From contig CALGIJ010000001.1 in NCBI GenBank assembly GCA_937915545.1, positions 103,749 to 167,748 on the forward strand: a stretch of DNA of 64,000 nt, given 5' to 3'. The stretch's first letter is position 1. Each line of letters begins with the position of its first letter. The translations under genes were made by a program, and so were the position numbers. Under the pieces are notes generated by a model. It was not told the origin of the DNA. It did no database searches and saw only the letters and a program-made list of their open reading frames with translations. This DNA is from an uncultured Desulfobacterales bacterium (lineage in GTDB: Bacteria > Desulfobacterota > Desulfobulbia > Desulfobulbales > Desulfocapsaceae). Below, piece by piece: positions 42,789 through 51,363 of the stretch.

Positions 42789-43571
42789 TTATTTATCCTG
42801 GAAATTGGGGGCGCGTTTCTCGAGGAAGGCGCTCATCCCCTCTTTCTGGTCGAGACTCGAGAAACACTGCGCAAAGAGATCGGCCTCGTAGGTGCAGGCC
42901 CGGGCGAGGTCCATCTCCATGCCGTTGTTGATCGCTTCCTTGCACAGACGCACCGCCCCCGGTCCGCGGGTGGCGATCCTCGTCGCCAGGGCACGGCACT
43001 CGGGCAGGAGTTGCTCGGGGGCGTAGACGCGGTTGACCAGGCCGATGCGGCAGGCCTCGGCAGCGTCGATGATATTGCCGGAGAAGATGAGCTCATTGGC
43101 AATGCCCTTGCCGACCAGGCGCGGCAGACGCTGCGTCCCGCCAAAGCCGGGGATGATGCCGAGATTGACCTCGGGCTGGCCGAACTTGGCATTCTGCGAG
43201 GCCATGCGCATGTCGCAGGAGATGGCCAGCTCGCAGCCGCCGCCGAGGGCGAAGCCGTTGATGGCGGCGATCACCGGTTTGGGAAAGTTCTCGATGGTGC
43301 GCATCACCTCATGGCCGAGCTTGCCGAAGGCCTTGCCGGCGCTGGGTGCGAGGTTCTGCATATAGGCGATGTCGGCCCCGGCGACGAAGGCCTTCTCCCC
43401 GGCGCCGGTGACGATCACCACGCGCACCTCGCTGTCTTCCTGCAGGGCGACGAAGCAGGCGCGCATCTCGATCAGGGTTTCGTAGTTGAGGGCGTTGAGG
43501 GCCTTGGGCCGGTTGATGGTGACCACCGCCACCATGTCTTCTTTGGCAAGCAACAGGTTGTTGAAATCCAT
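42789..43571 (-). CDS. Enoyl-CoA hydratase (crotonase)
   Basis: A 260-residue crotonase-fold hydratase converting crotonyl-CoA and 3-hydroxybutyryl-CoA. The oxyanion-hole segment is AFVAGADIAYM, and the two catalytic Glu regions are GGGCELAISCD and EVNLGIIPGFGGTQRL. The start at 43571 (MDFNNLL) follows GGAGG; 43592 is an alternative start. It lies 25 bp upstream of the acyl-CoA dehydrogenase. Confidence 0.93.
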   Translation of the reverse strand: MDFNNLLLAKEDMVAVVTINRPKALNALNYETLIEMRACFVALQEDSEVRVVIVTGAGEKAFVAGADIAYMQNLAPSAGKAFGKLGHEVMRTIENFPKPVIAAINGFALGGGCELAISCDMRMASQNAKFGQPEVNLGIIPGFGGTQRLPRLVGKGIANELIFSGNIIDAAEACRIGLVNRVYAPEQLLPECRALATRIATRGPGAVRLCKEAINNGMEMDLARACTYEADLFAQCFSSLDQKEGMSAFLEKRAPNFQDK

Positions 43572-43649
43572 CGTTCCTCCGCGTGTGCTCATGGGGATAA
43601 CAAGAAGACGCCGGGCAGCCGGCCAACAACCGGCTCCTGGACGGTTTTG

Positions 43650-44393
43650 CTACTCTTTCAGGGTGAACCGCCAGGCGCAGTACCACTCGGCGGGATGCTC
43701 GTCCGGCGGGCAGCCGAGACACTGGGTGCAGATACGCGAGTCGATGGTGCGGGCAAAGTAGGTGTACTCCACCAGCCCCCCCGACTTGCAGGGATAGTCG
43801 GCCAGGCCCTTGCGCTTGCGAGCGTCCTGGACACGGCAGCGGTTCATGTAGAGCACTACCGCATCTCCTTCTTCGACCACCGACTGCTCGTTGATGCTCT
43901 CGTAGATACGAAAGCCGAGGGCCTTTTTCAACCCAGCCAGGCCGGGTTGCGCCGAAAGTCCGAGAAATCGCTTGACCAGGTGAGCCTCCACCGGGGAGAA
44001 CTGCCCCCAGCAGGAGTCGTTGCAGCGCTTGGCCTCATCCATGCCGCCCGATTTCTCCACCGCCTGAAACCAGATGCCGTCGTTGGCCAGCCAGTTCTTG
44101 GCGAGGCGATCCTTGAGGGCGACAAGCTTCTCCGTATCCATATCGAGCAGCGGCGCCGGCACGCCATCCTTGACGGCGAAGCCGAAGAGATCGCCAAGGT
44201 GGCGCAGCTGCAGGCCGAGGCTCTTCCCGCCAACCTCGGCGAGCAGTTCCAGGGCACGCTCCATGCCCATCTGGTGCTTGACCTCGGCGAACCACAGCCC
44301 GTGATGGAGAATGAGACGGTGGAAGACATCGACGACAAATCGTGCGGTTTCCTGGTGGTCAAGTTCGCTGGCCTTGCTCACTTCTTCGCTCAT
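43650..44393 (-). CDS. DUF6125-like Cys-rich protein
   Basis: A 247-residue protein of unestablished function, resembling DUF6125 and the L-2-amino-thiazoline-4-carboxylate-hydrolase-like domain family. The C-terminal third has conserved-looking Cys and Trp: NRCRVQDARKRKGLADYPCK, then CTQCLGCPPDEHPAEWYCAW. The Cys groups could bind metal. No signal peptide or membrane segment is present. It sits between the M24 peptidase and the crotonase with short gaps, so it is part of the same transcription unit and probably connected to acyl-CoA metabolism. Confidence 0.65.
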   Translation of the reverse strand: MSEEVSKASELDHQETARFVVDVFHRLILHHGLWFAEVKHQMGMERALELLAEVGGKSLGLQLRHLGDLFGFAVKDGVPAPLLDMDTEKLVALKDRLAKNWLANDGIWFQAVEKSGGMDEAKRCNDSCWGQFSPVEAHLVKRFLGLSAQPGLAGLKKALGFRIYESINEQSVVEEGDAVVLYMNRCRVQDARKRKGLADYPCKSGGLVEYTYFARTIDSRICTQCLGCPPDEHPAEWYCAWRFTLKE

Positions 44394-44411
44394 GATACCT
44401 CCTCCGGTCGG

Positions 44412-45632
44412 TTAGTCGCGTTGCGACGTTTCGCAGAGGACGTTGATGCCGTCCGGATAGACGGTCAGCGTCTCCAGGCCCCGGTCGGTGACCACATGGG
44501 TGTTCTCCACGCCCACCACACCAAGGCCGGGGAAGATCATTTTCGGTTCCAGGGCGATGACCATGCCGGTGCGCAAAGGCAGCTTCTGGCCTTTGGCGAT
44601 GAACGGGAACTCGTCAAGTTCGAGGCCGATACCATGGCCGGTGAAGCGGATACGCCGCTCCCCCACGCCCATGAAGTTGTCACCGAAGCCTGCCTCCTCG
44701 GCCATGGCTACCATGCGCTCGTAGATGTCGCCGCTGATTGCCCCCGGTACAGCCATGGTGCACACTTCCTCCTGGATACGCAGCGCTGCCTCATGGGCTC
44801 GCTGCAGGAGCGGGTCGATGGGACCGAGGGAGAAGATGCGCGTATGGTCGGCGAGATAGCCATCAAGGGCGAAGACATAGTCGACGACGATCGCCTCACC
44901 CGTACCGATGAGCCGCCGGCCCGCGCCCTGGCCGATGGCGCCGCTCACCCCGACACCACCGGTGGGCGAGGCGAGGTAGCTGGGCACGGCGGCCTCGGCG
45001 CCGGAGAGGAGGTGGCCGTAGAAGAGTTCGCCGCCCCACATACGCATGCGCACGACGCCCTGGTGACCGAGGCTGCGCGCGTAGGCCTCGAGTTCCCCGG
45101 CCAGGGCCACTTCGGTCTTACCGGCGGCGAGCAGTGCCGGAACCCGCCCCGCGACCTGGTCGGCACCCTGTGCCGCCAGTCGCATGCATTGCAACTCGAA
45201 GGGCGACTTGACGGCACGTATCAGGCGGATCTCGGTGGAGAAATCGACGATGGCAGCCCCGGCGAAGATCTTGCCGTACTGCAGATAGAGGTTGGCGGGA
45301 AGAACGTCGAGTTCCAGGCCGAGCACCTTCGGCATGGCATAGCCGTACTCGGCCAGCACCCGGGGGATCTCCTTGACACCGACGACGGAAACGATCTCCT
45401 CCAGGGCCGACTCCTGCCGCGCCCGCTGCACATCCTTGAAGACCAGCAGCAGCGGCGCCCCTGCCTGCGGCACATAGAGCCAGCCCTGCTGCGAGGTTCC
45501 GGAAAAATAATAGAGGTCGGTTTTCTGGGCGATGAGGGCGCCGTCGACGCCCTGCCGGGCCAAGGCCTGGCGCAGGGCGTCAATGCGGCCGGCAAGTTCC
45601 CGTGACGGGACGTTGCAGGCAAGGGCTGTCAT
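44412..45632 (-). CDS. M24-family (Xaa-Pro aminopeptidase-like) protein
   Basis: A 406-residue pita-bread-fold protein with an N-terminal creatinase-like domain (about 1-140) and a C-terminal M24 domain (FTGHGIGLELDEFP; GMVIALEPKMIFPG). In metallopeptidases five residues (D, D, H, E, E) bind two metals; here VVDYVFALDGYLADHTRIF supplies a candidate Asp pair. The position inside a beta-oxidation operon is odd for a peptidase, and a role other than proteolysis is possible. The start at 45632 follows GGAGGAACGG. Confidence 0.85.
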   Translation of the reverse strand: MTALACNVPSRELAGRIDALRQALARQGVDGALIAQKTDLYYFSGTSQQGWLYVPQAGAPLLLVFKDVQRARQESALEEIVSVVGVKEIPRVLAEYGYAMPKVLGLELDVLPANLYLQYGKIFAGAAIVDFSTEIRLIRAVKSPFELQCMRLAAQGADQVAGRVPALLAAGKTEVALAGELEAYARSLGHQGVVRMRMWGGELFYGHLLSGAEAAVPSYLASPTGGVGVSGAIGQGAGRRLIGTGEAIVVDYVFALDGYLADHTRIFSLGPIDPLLQRAHEAALRIQEEVCTMAVPGAISGDIYERMVAMAEEAGFGDNFMGVGERRIRFTGHGIGLELDEFPFIAKGQKLPLRTGMVIALEPKMIFPGLGVVGVENTHVVTDRGLETLTVYPDGINVLCETSQRD

Positions 45633-45672
45633 CCGTTCCTCCCTGGGGCCGCTCGTACGACGCCCCGCTGAT

Positions 45673-46521
45673 CTAATAGGTATAGAACCCCCGGCCGGTC
45701 TTTCTTCCCAGCCACCCCGCCTCGACATACTTGCGCAGTAGCGGGCAGGGCCGGTACTTGGAGTCTTTGAAGCCGTTATAGAGGGTCTCCATGATCGCCA
45801 GGCAGGTGTCGAGGCCGATGAGATCAGCCAAGGCCAGCGGCCCCATGGGATGGTTCATGCCGAGTTTCATCACCGTGTCGATATCCTCGGGCTTGCCCAC
45901 CCCCTGGTAGAGGCAGAAGATGGCCTCGTTGATCATCGGCAGAAGAATCCTGTTGGCGATGAAACCGGGGAAGTCATTGGCCTCGGCGGGGGTTTTCGAG
46001 AACTTGCGGCACAGCTCCCAGGTGATATCGAAGGTCTCCTGGCTGGTGGCCAGTGCGCGGATGACCTCAACCAACTTCATCACCGGCACCGGGTTCATGA
46101 AGTGCATGCCGATGACCTTGTCGGGACGCTTGGTCTGGGCGGCGATGCGGCCGATGGGGATGGACGAGGTGTTGGTGGCGAGGATGGTCGCCGGCGGGCA
46201 GATGGCGTCGAGATCCTGGAAGATCTTGAACTTGAGGTCCTCGCGCTCTACCGCCGCCTCGACGACGAAGTCGGCCTTCGCCATGTCGGCGAGGCTGGTG
46301 GTGGTGGTGATGCGACCGAGAATGGCGTCGCGTTCGGCGGCGGTGATCTTCTCCTTCTCGACGCTGCGCGCCAGGTTTTTGGCAATGCCGTTATAACCAC
46401 GGGTGGTGAAGTCCTCCTTGATGTCGCTCATCACCACCTGCAAGCCACTGCTGGCGGCGACCTGGGCGATACCCGCGCCCATCTGTCCCGCTCCGATTAC
46501 GCCGAATGTTTCGATAGCCAT
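45673..46521 (-). CDS. 3-hydroxyacyl-CoA (3-hydroxybutyryl-CoA) dehydrogenase
   Basis: A 282-residue NAD-dependent dehydrogenase. The Rossmann motif GVIGAGQMGAGIAQ is at residues 7-20. ATNTSSIPI and the catalytic-His segment HFMNPVPVMKLVEVI are present. The C-terminal segment ends WLGRKTGRGFYTY. The length is that of the short Hbd/PaaH type. It follows the thiolase gene by 20 bp. Confidence 0.94.
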   Translation of the reverse strand: MAIETFGVIGAGQMGAGIAQVAASSGLQVVMSDIKEDFTTRGYNGIAKNLARSVEKEKITAAERDAILGRITTTTSLADMAKADFVVEAAVEREDLKFKIFQDLDAICPPATILATNTSSIPIGRIAAQTKRPDKVIGMHFMNPVPVMKLVEVIRALATSQETFDITWELCRKFSKTPAEANDFPGFIANRILLPMINEAIFCLYQGVGKPEDIDTVMKLGMNHPMGPLALADLIGLDTCLAIMETLYNGFKDSKYRPCPLLRKYVEAGWLGRKTGRGFYTY

Positions 46522-46541
46522 GTCCGTGTCCTTGTGCGCTG

Positions 46542-47717
46542 TTATCGTTTGACAACCATTGCCACCGCCTCCCCGCCGCCAAGGCAGAGGGAGACGAGCC
46601 CACGTTTTGCGTCCCTCCGCCTCATTTCATAGAGGATGGTGGTCAAGAGCCGGGCGCCGCTGGCACCGATGGGATGCCCGATGGCAACCGCGCCGCCGTT
46701 GACGTTGACCTTGGCCGCATCGAGCCCGAGAACCCGATTGATGCCCACGGAAGTTCCGCTGAAGGCTTCATTTATCTCGAAGAGATCGATGTCGGCAAGG
46801 GAAATCCCTTCTTTTTCCAAAACTTTCGGGATGGCCAGGATCGGTGCCATGAGGACGTGGCGCAGTTCGATACCCGCCGAGGCCTGGGCCCCGACTTCGG
46901 CCATGATCGGGCAACCAAGACGTTCAGCGGTCTCGCGGCTCATCATCACCACCGCCGCCGCGCCATCGCTGATGATCGAGGCGTTGCCGGCGGTGCCGAC
47001 GCCATCCTTCTTAAAGGCGGGGCGCATCTTGACGAGGCTCTCGTAGCTGGTCGCCACAGGGCACTCGTCGACGGAGAAGAGCTTGATCTCGCCACCCTTC
47101 TGCGGCAGGGGCACGGCCATGATCTCGTCGGCGAGACGCCCGGCGGCTATGGCCTCCAAGGCGCGGCGGTAGGATTCGGCGGCATAGCGGTCCTGGTCTT
47201 CGCGACTGACCTGCCAATGCTCGCTGCACAGCTCGTTGGACATCCCCATATGGAAGTCGTTGACCACATCCCAGAGGCCGTCGTGGAGCATATGATCCTC
47301 GATACGCCCGGGACCCATGCGATGCCCCCAGCGCGCCTTGTCGAGGTAGTAGGGGGCGTTGCTCATGCTCTCCATGCCGCCGGCAACCACCACCTCGGCG
47401 TCGCCGCACTGGATTGCCTGGGCGGCAAGCATCGCCGCCTTGAGGGCGGAACCGCAGACCTTGTTGACGGTGATGGCCTCGACCGCCTGGGGCAGCTCCG
47501 CCTTGATGGCAGCCTGCTTGGCAGGGTTCTGCCCATAGCTGCAGGGTAATACCATGCCCATGATACACTCGTTGACCAGGGCGGCATCGATGCCGGCCCG
47601 CCGCACCGCCTCCTTGATGACCATACCGCCGAGGTCGGTGGCGCCGATCTTGCTCAAGCTGCCCCCGAAACTGCCGAAAGGTGTCCGCACCGCACTGACG
47701 ATGACCGCTGTTTTCAT
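46542..47717 (-). CDS. Acetyl-CoA acetyltransferase (thiolase)
   Basis: A 391-residue thiolase condensing two acetyl-CoA or cleaving acetoacetyl-CoA. The nucleophile is in KVCGSALKA, then NEAFSG with GHPIGASGARL, and the second Cys in CLGGGEAVAM. It is the first gene of the minus-strand beta-oxidation operon. A candidate promoter and a TetR-like operator lie upstream at 47842-47898. The start at 47717 (MKTAVIVSAVRTPFG) is the family N-terminus. Confidence 0.94.
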   Translation of the reverse strand: MKTAVIVSAVRTPFGSFGGSLSKIGATDLGGMVIKEAVRRAGIDAALVNECIMGMVLPCSYGQNPAKQAAIKAELPQAVEAITVNKVCGSALKAAMLAAQAIQCGDAEVVVAGGMESMSNAPYYLDKARWGHRMGPGRIEDHMLHDGLWDVVNDFHMGMSNELCSEHWQVSREDQDRYAAESYRRALEAIAAGRLADEIMAVPLPQKGGEIKLFSVDECPVATSYESLVKMRPAFKKDGVGTAGNASIISDGAAAVVMMSRETAERLGCPIMAEVGAQASAGIELRHVLMAPILAIPKVLEKEGISLADIDLFEINEAFSGTSVGINRVLGLDAAKVNVNGGAVAIGHPIGASGARLLTTILYEMRRRDAKRGLVSLCLGGGEAVAMVVKR

Positions 47718-47841
47718 GAGTATGCCCCAAGGTTTTGGCGGCACGGGGATCTCACTGGCGAGAGGTGCCGGAGATCATCGCCTGGCCGCGACAGTACTTT
47801 CTGCTGCGTGTCGTTGCTGCCGAGCCTCTAAGGAAAATTCC

Positions 47842-47857
47842 GACCAAGCGCTCGGTC
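47842..47857. promoter_or_regulatory. TetR-type operator-like palindrome of the thiolase operon
   Basis: GACCAAGCGCTCGGTC is palindromic in 14 of 16 positions, the usual shape of TetR-family sites. It lies just downstream of the putative -10, so a bound repressor would block initiation. No tetR gene is in the window. Confidence 0.5.
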
Positions 47858-47869
47858 GCTTTTTCGCTC

Positions 47870-47898
47870 ATCCTTAACTATCCCCCCCCTCTTGTCAA
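47870..47898 (-). promoter_or_regulatory. Candidate promoter of the beta-oxidation operon
   Basis: On the minus strand a perfect TTGACA (47898-47893) is followed after 17 bp by AAGGAT (47875-47870), a poor -10. A run of eight G fills the spacer. Confidence 0.4.
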
Positions 47899-48042
47899 TC
47901 ATTTTTTGCACTCAACACATAGACCGAGGCCAGGCAGAATCCCGCCCCAAGTTCTGCCCAGACTCCATCGTGTCCAGTACACAACGAGGGCACGGAGTCG
48001 ATCATTCATGCGATATTCCAGGCATCTCACTGTTTATTAGAC

Positions 48043-48086
48043 GATACTAATTTTTCATTGACAGGACCGCGCCAGCAAGGTAAATA
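48043..48086 (+). promoter_or_regulatory. Candidate feo promoter with weak Fur-like element
   Basis: TTGACA at 48058-48063 and TAAATA at 48081-48086 are 17 bp apart. GATACTAATTTTTCATTG, at and just before the -35, loosely resembles Fur half-sites but deviates from the 19-bp consensus. It is noted only because the downstream genes are iron-uptake genes. Confidence 0.35.
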
Positions 48087-48208
48087 GCCTTAGTTTGCCG
48101 TGGCTAACTCATTTTGAACCTTCTGATCTTGTTTGAACGTCTTCCGCTTTTACAGCTCTCTATTCAACTGTTTTGAAACACTCTGCTGGCGAGAGGAACA
48201 TTAACGCT

Positions 48209-48475
48209 ATGCGCACCCATAACGCCCCGTTGCCGCCCCTGGCGGCCAAGCCCTTCCCTCTGTCCATGGCCGCAGTGGGGGAATCCATCGTCATCGCCGA
48301 GATTCGCGGTGGGCATTGCCTTCTCGAGCGGCTGCTGGCCATGGGCCTCGGTTTTGCCGACGAGATGCAGGTACTGCAGCGACATGACCATGGCGGCATC
48401 GTCGTCGCCAAGAACGGAACCCGCTATGCCTTAGGTGGCGGCATGGCCCATAAAATCTACGTAGTGAGGAACTGA
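48209..48475 (+). CDS. feoA: FeoA-domain protein (first copy)
   Basis: An 88-residue SH3-like FeoA domain protein: PLSMAAVGESIVIAEIRGG, LLERLLAMGLGFADEMQVL and ALGGGMAHKIYV follow the family pattern. FeoA supports FeoB-mediated ferrous iron import, possibly as a cytoplasmic regulator. The N-terminus is about 15 residues longer than in the second copy. The start at 48209 is the first ATG; the ribosome site (AGAGGA) is rather far upstream. A second feoA follows after 4 bp. Confidence 0.85.
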   Translation: MRTHNAPLPPLAAKPFPLSMAAVGESIVIAEIRGGHCLLERLLAMGLGFADEMQVLQRHDHGGIVVAKNGTRYALGGGMAHKIYVVRN

Positions 48476-48479
48476 GAAC

Positions 48480-48719
48480 ATGGAGAAAACACTGGCCGAC
48501 CTTCAAGTCGGCAACCAGGCCACGGTTGTCGGCTATAACAAGAGCAACATCGCCTACCGCCGCAAGCTGCTGGCCATGGGGCTGACCAAGGGCACCGACT
48601 TCACCGTCAATCGCGTCGCCCCCCTCGGCGACCCCATCGAAATCGCCGTGCGCGGCTTTCATCTCAGCCTGCGCCGGGACGAGGCGACCGCCCTGCTGGT
48701 AAAGGAGGTAGAGCAATGA
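48480..48719 (+). CDS. feoA: FeoA-domain protein (second copy)
   Basis: A 79-residue FeoA protein (LADLQVGNQATVVGY; YRRKLLAMGLTKGTDFTV; GDPIEIAVRGFHLSLRRDEA). It overlaps the feoB start by 4 bp, and thus is the copy directly coupled to FeoB. Two different FeoA proteins in tandem suggest division of roles. Confidence 0.92.
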   Translation: MEKTLADLQVGNQATVVGYNKSNIAYRRKLLAMGLTKGTDFTVNRVAPLGDPIEIAVRGFHLSLRRDEATALLVKEVEQ

Positions 48720-51040
48720 GCACGTTGACCATCGGCATCGTCGGCAACCCCAACTGTGGCAAAACTACCCTCTTCAACCTCCTCACCGGTTCACGGCAGC
48801 ATGTCGGCAACTGGCCCGGGGTGACCGTCGACCGCAAGAGCGGTACCTGCAAATACGGCGAGCATCGCATCGAAGTCATCGACACCCCCGGCATCTACTC
48901 GCTCTCGGCAACCTCCACCGACGAACGCGTCACCAGGGATTTCCTCCTCTCGGGGGAGGCGCGGCTGATTGTCAACATCGTCGATGCCTCCAACCTCGAG
49001 CGTAACCTCTACCTGACCAGCCAGCTCCTCGAGATGCAGGTCCCCCTGGTGGTAGCGCTCAATATGACCGACCTTGCCGCGAAAAAAGGCATCGCCATCG
49101 ACATCTCAACGCTGGCCAGCAAACTCGGCGTACCGGTGGTGCCACTGGTGGCTGCCGACGGCATCGGCTGCGACGACCTCAAGAAGGTGGTCGTCGCCGA
49201 GGCGGGGCAACTCCATAAGCCGGCCCCGCGGCAGCTCTACCCTTCCGAGGTCGTCGCGGCAGTCGACGCCCTCCTGCCGCTGGTCACCCCGAAAGCGGAG
49301 AACAGCGGCATGGTGCCGGCCTGGCTCGCGGCGCGGCTGCTCGAGGACGACGAGCAGGTCAGCACCCTGGTCGATGAGCAGGCACGGGAAATGGCCCGAA
49401 CCCTGCGGCAGCGTATCGAAGACTCTCTTGGCGAGGAGGCCGATATCGCCATCGCCTCGGCCCATTACCATGGCATCAATACCCTCGTCAAAGAAACGGT
49501 ACGGCGCAGCGGCACGGTCAGCGACAGCGTCTCCGACCGAATCGATCGCTATGCCCTGCATCGCCTGCTCGGCATCCCCATCTTTCTCATCGCCATGTAC
49601 CTCACCTTCATGCTGACCATCAACGTCGGCGGGGCCTTCATCGATTTCTTCGATATCTTCGCCGGGGCGCTGTTCGTCGACGGCTTTGCCGACTTGCTTG
49701 GCCTGATCGGCAGCCCGCAGTGGCTGACCACCATCCTCGCCAACGGTATCGGCGGCGGTATCCAGACCATGGCCACCTTCATTCCGCCCATCGGCTTCAT
49801 GTTTCTCTGCCTGTCTTTCCTCGAGGACTCGGGCTACATGGCCAGGGCGGCCTTCGTCATGGACCGCTTCATGCGCTTCATCGGGCTGCCCGGAAAATCC
49901 TTCATCCCCATGCTGGTCGGCTTCGGCTGCAACGTGCCGGCGATTATGGCCACCCGCACGCTGGACAACGAACGCGACCGTACCCTGACCATCGCCATGA
50001 ACCCCTTCATGTCCTGCGGGGCGCGGCTGCCGGTCTATGCCCTCTTCGCCGCCGCCTTCTTCCCCACTGGCGGGCAGAACCTGGTCTTCCTCCTTTACCT
50101 CATCGGCATCGGCTTCGCGGTGATCACCGGCCTGGTGCTGAAAAACACCCTGCTGCGCGGGGAAATCAGCCCCTTCGTCATGGAACTGCCTCCCTACCAC
50201 CTGCCGAGCTGGAAGAGCGTCGTGCTGCGCGCCTACGAACGCCTCAAGACCTTCATGTTCCGCGCCGGCAAGGTGCTCATCCCGGTCATCGCCGTGCTCG
50301 CCTTCCTCAACTCCTACGGCAGCGACGGCACCTTCGGCAATGAAGACTCGGAGAACTCGGTGCTCGCCTCGATGAGCAAGACCATCACCCCGGTTCTCCG
50401 CCCCATCGGCATCAGCGACGAGAACTGGCCGGCTACTGTCGGCATCTTTACCGGCATCTTCGCCAAGGAAGCGGTGGTCGGCACCATCGACTCCCTTTAT
50501 TCGGCGATGGACGCGGCCGCCGCCGGAGAACCCGAGGAGGAGGAGTCGTTCTCCCTCTTCGGCAAAATCAGCGAGGCCTTCGCCTCCATCCCGGCCGGCC
50601 TCTCTGGCGTCGCCGACAGCCTCTTCGACCCCCTGGGCATCGGCATCGGCGATTTCAGCGACCGCGAAGAAGCCGCAAAAGAGATGGAAGTCAACAGCGC
50701 TACGCTGGGCTCCATGGTGACCCTCTTCGGCAGCCAGGCAGCAGCCTTTGCCTACCTGCTCTTCGTCCTCCTGTATTTCCCGTGCAGCGCCGCCATCGCC
50801 GCAGTCTATCGCGAAACAAACCTCGGCTGGACAGTGTTCATCGGCTTCTGGACAACCCTGATGGCCTATCTCGCCGCCACCCTCTTCTACCAGGTGGCGA
50901 CCTTCGCCGATCATCCGGCGCAGAGCCTCGCCTGGGTTATCAGCGACCTGGCCATCTTCGCCGCGGTGGTCATGGGTATGCGCCTCTACGCCGACCGGCG
51001 GGCCGTCACCCTTGCCATGCCCAGCCCTGGCCGCGCCTGA
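48716..51040 (+). CDS. feoB: Ferrous iron transport protein FeoB
   Basis: A 774-residue inner-membrane Fe(II) transporter. The N-terminal G domain has GNPNCGKTT (residues 8-16), DTPGIYS and NMTD, and is followed by a GDI-like helical linker. The membrane part has the Gate motifs (GFGCNVPAIMATRTL and MNPFMSCGARLPVYALF) with conserved Cys. There is a long loop near residues 600-650 (EPEEEESFSLFGKI), acidic and likely cytoplasmic or periplasmic. It is flanked by feoA and a feoC-like gene. Confidence 0.96.
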   Translation: MSTLTIGIVGNPNCGKTTLFNLLTGSRQHVGNWPGVTVDRKSGTCKYGEHRIEVIDTPGIYSLSATSTDERVTRDFLLSGEARLIVNIVDASNLERNLYLTSQLLEMQVPLVVALNMTDLAAKKGIAIDISTLASKLGVPVVPLVAADGIGCDDLKKVVVAEAGQLHKPAPRQLYPSEVVAAVDALLPLVTPKAENSGMVPAWLAARLLEDDEQVSTLVDEQAREMARTLRQRIEDSLGEEADIAIASAHYHGINTLVKETVRRSGTVSDSVSDRIDRYALHRLLGIPIFLIAMYLTFMLTINVGGAFIDFFDIFAGALFVDGFADLLGLIGSPQWLTTILANGIGGGIQTMATFIPPIGFMFLCLSFLEDSGYMARAAFVMDRFMRFIGLPGKSFIPMLVGFGCNVPAIMATRTLDNERDRTLTIAMNPFMSCGARLPVYALFAAAFFPTGGQNLVFLLYLIGIGFAVITGLVLKNTLLRGEISPFVMELPPYHLPSWKSVVLRAYERLKTFMFRAGKVLIPVIAVLAFLNSYGSDGTFGNEDSENSVLASMSKTITPVLRPIGISDENWPATVGIFTGIFAKEAVVGTIDSLYSAMDAAAAGEPEEEESFSLFGKISEAFASIPAGLSGVADSLFDPLGIGIGDFSDREEAAKEMEVNSATLGSMVTLFGSQAAAFAYLLFVLLYFPCSAAIAAVYRETNLGWTVFIGFWTTLMAYLAATLFYQVATFADHPAQSLAWVISDLAIFAAVVMGMRLYADRRAVTLAMPSPGRA

Positions 51041-51057
51041 CAAAAAGGAGAACTGCC

Positions 51058-51309
51058 GTGGACCCGATCGCCATAAAACGTTACCTGCAGGAGCGTCGCG
51101 TCGCCACCCTGCACGACATCGCCGTGCACTTCCGCAGCGACCCGGAGACGGTGCGGCCAATGCTCGCCCTGTGGGTCGACAAGGGCAAGGTCAAGAAGAT
51201 CGCCGGCAATAAAGGCTGCGCCGCCGGCTGCTGCAGCTGCGATCCGGCGACCATCGAGAGCTATCTGTGGCTCGCGGATAACTTTTCCCGGCCTCACAAT
51301 ATCGCCTGA
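51058..51309 (+). CDS. FeoC-like winged-helix Fe-S protein
   Basis: An 83-residue protein with an N-terminal winged helix (IKRYLQERRVATLHDIAVHF) and a Cys cluster GCAAGCCSCD, as in FeoC, which can bind an oxygen-sensitive [4Fe-4S] cluster and protect or modulate FeoB. The start is GTG at 51058 with AAGGAG upstream. It lies 17 bp after feoB. Confidence 0.85.
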   Translation: MDPIAIKRYLQERRVATLHDIAVHFRSDPETVRPMLALWVDKGKVKKIAGNKGCAAGCCSCDPATIESYLWLADNFSRPHNIA

Positions 51310-51363
51310 GCGATACCCTCAGGCAACGTCAACCATCAACCGTAGTAGACAAGGAGAACAGAC

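Larger units (their letters stand above)
47718..48208. other. Divergent intergenic region between the thiolase and feo operons
   Basis: Roughly 490 bp with no supported gene. It holds the thiolase promoter/operator elements on its left side and the feo promoter on its right side. It is more AT-rich than the flanking genes, especially around 47880-48170. Confidence 0.5.

Noticed and set aside
48043..48061. Strong Fur box upstream of feoA
   Set aside because: Only loose similarity to the 19-bp consensus; kept as a weak note in the promoter entry rather than as a site.
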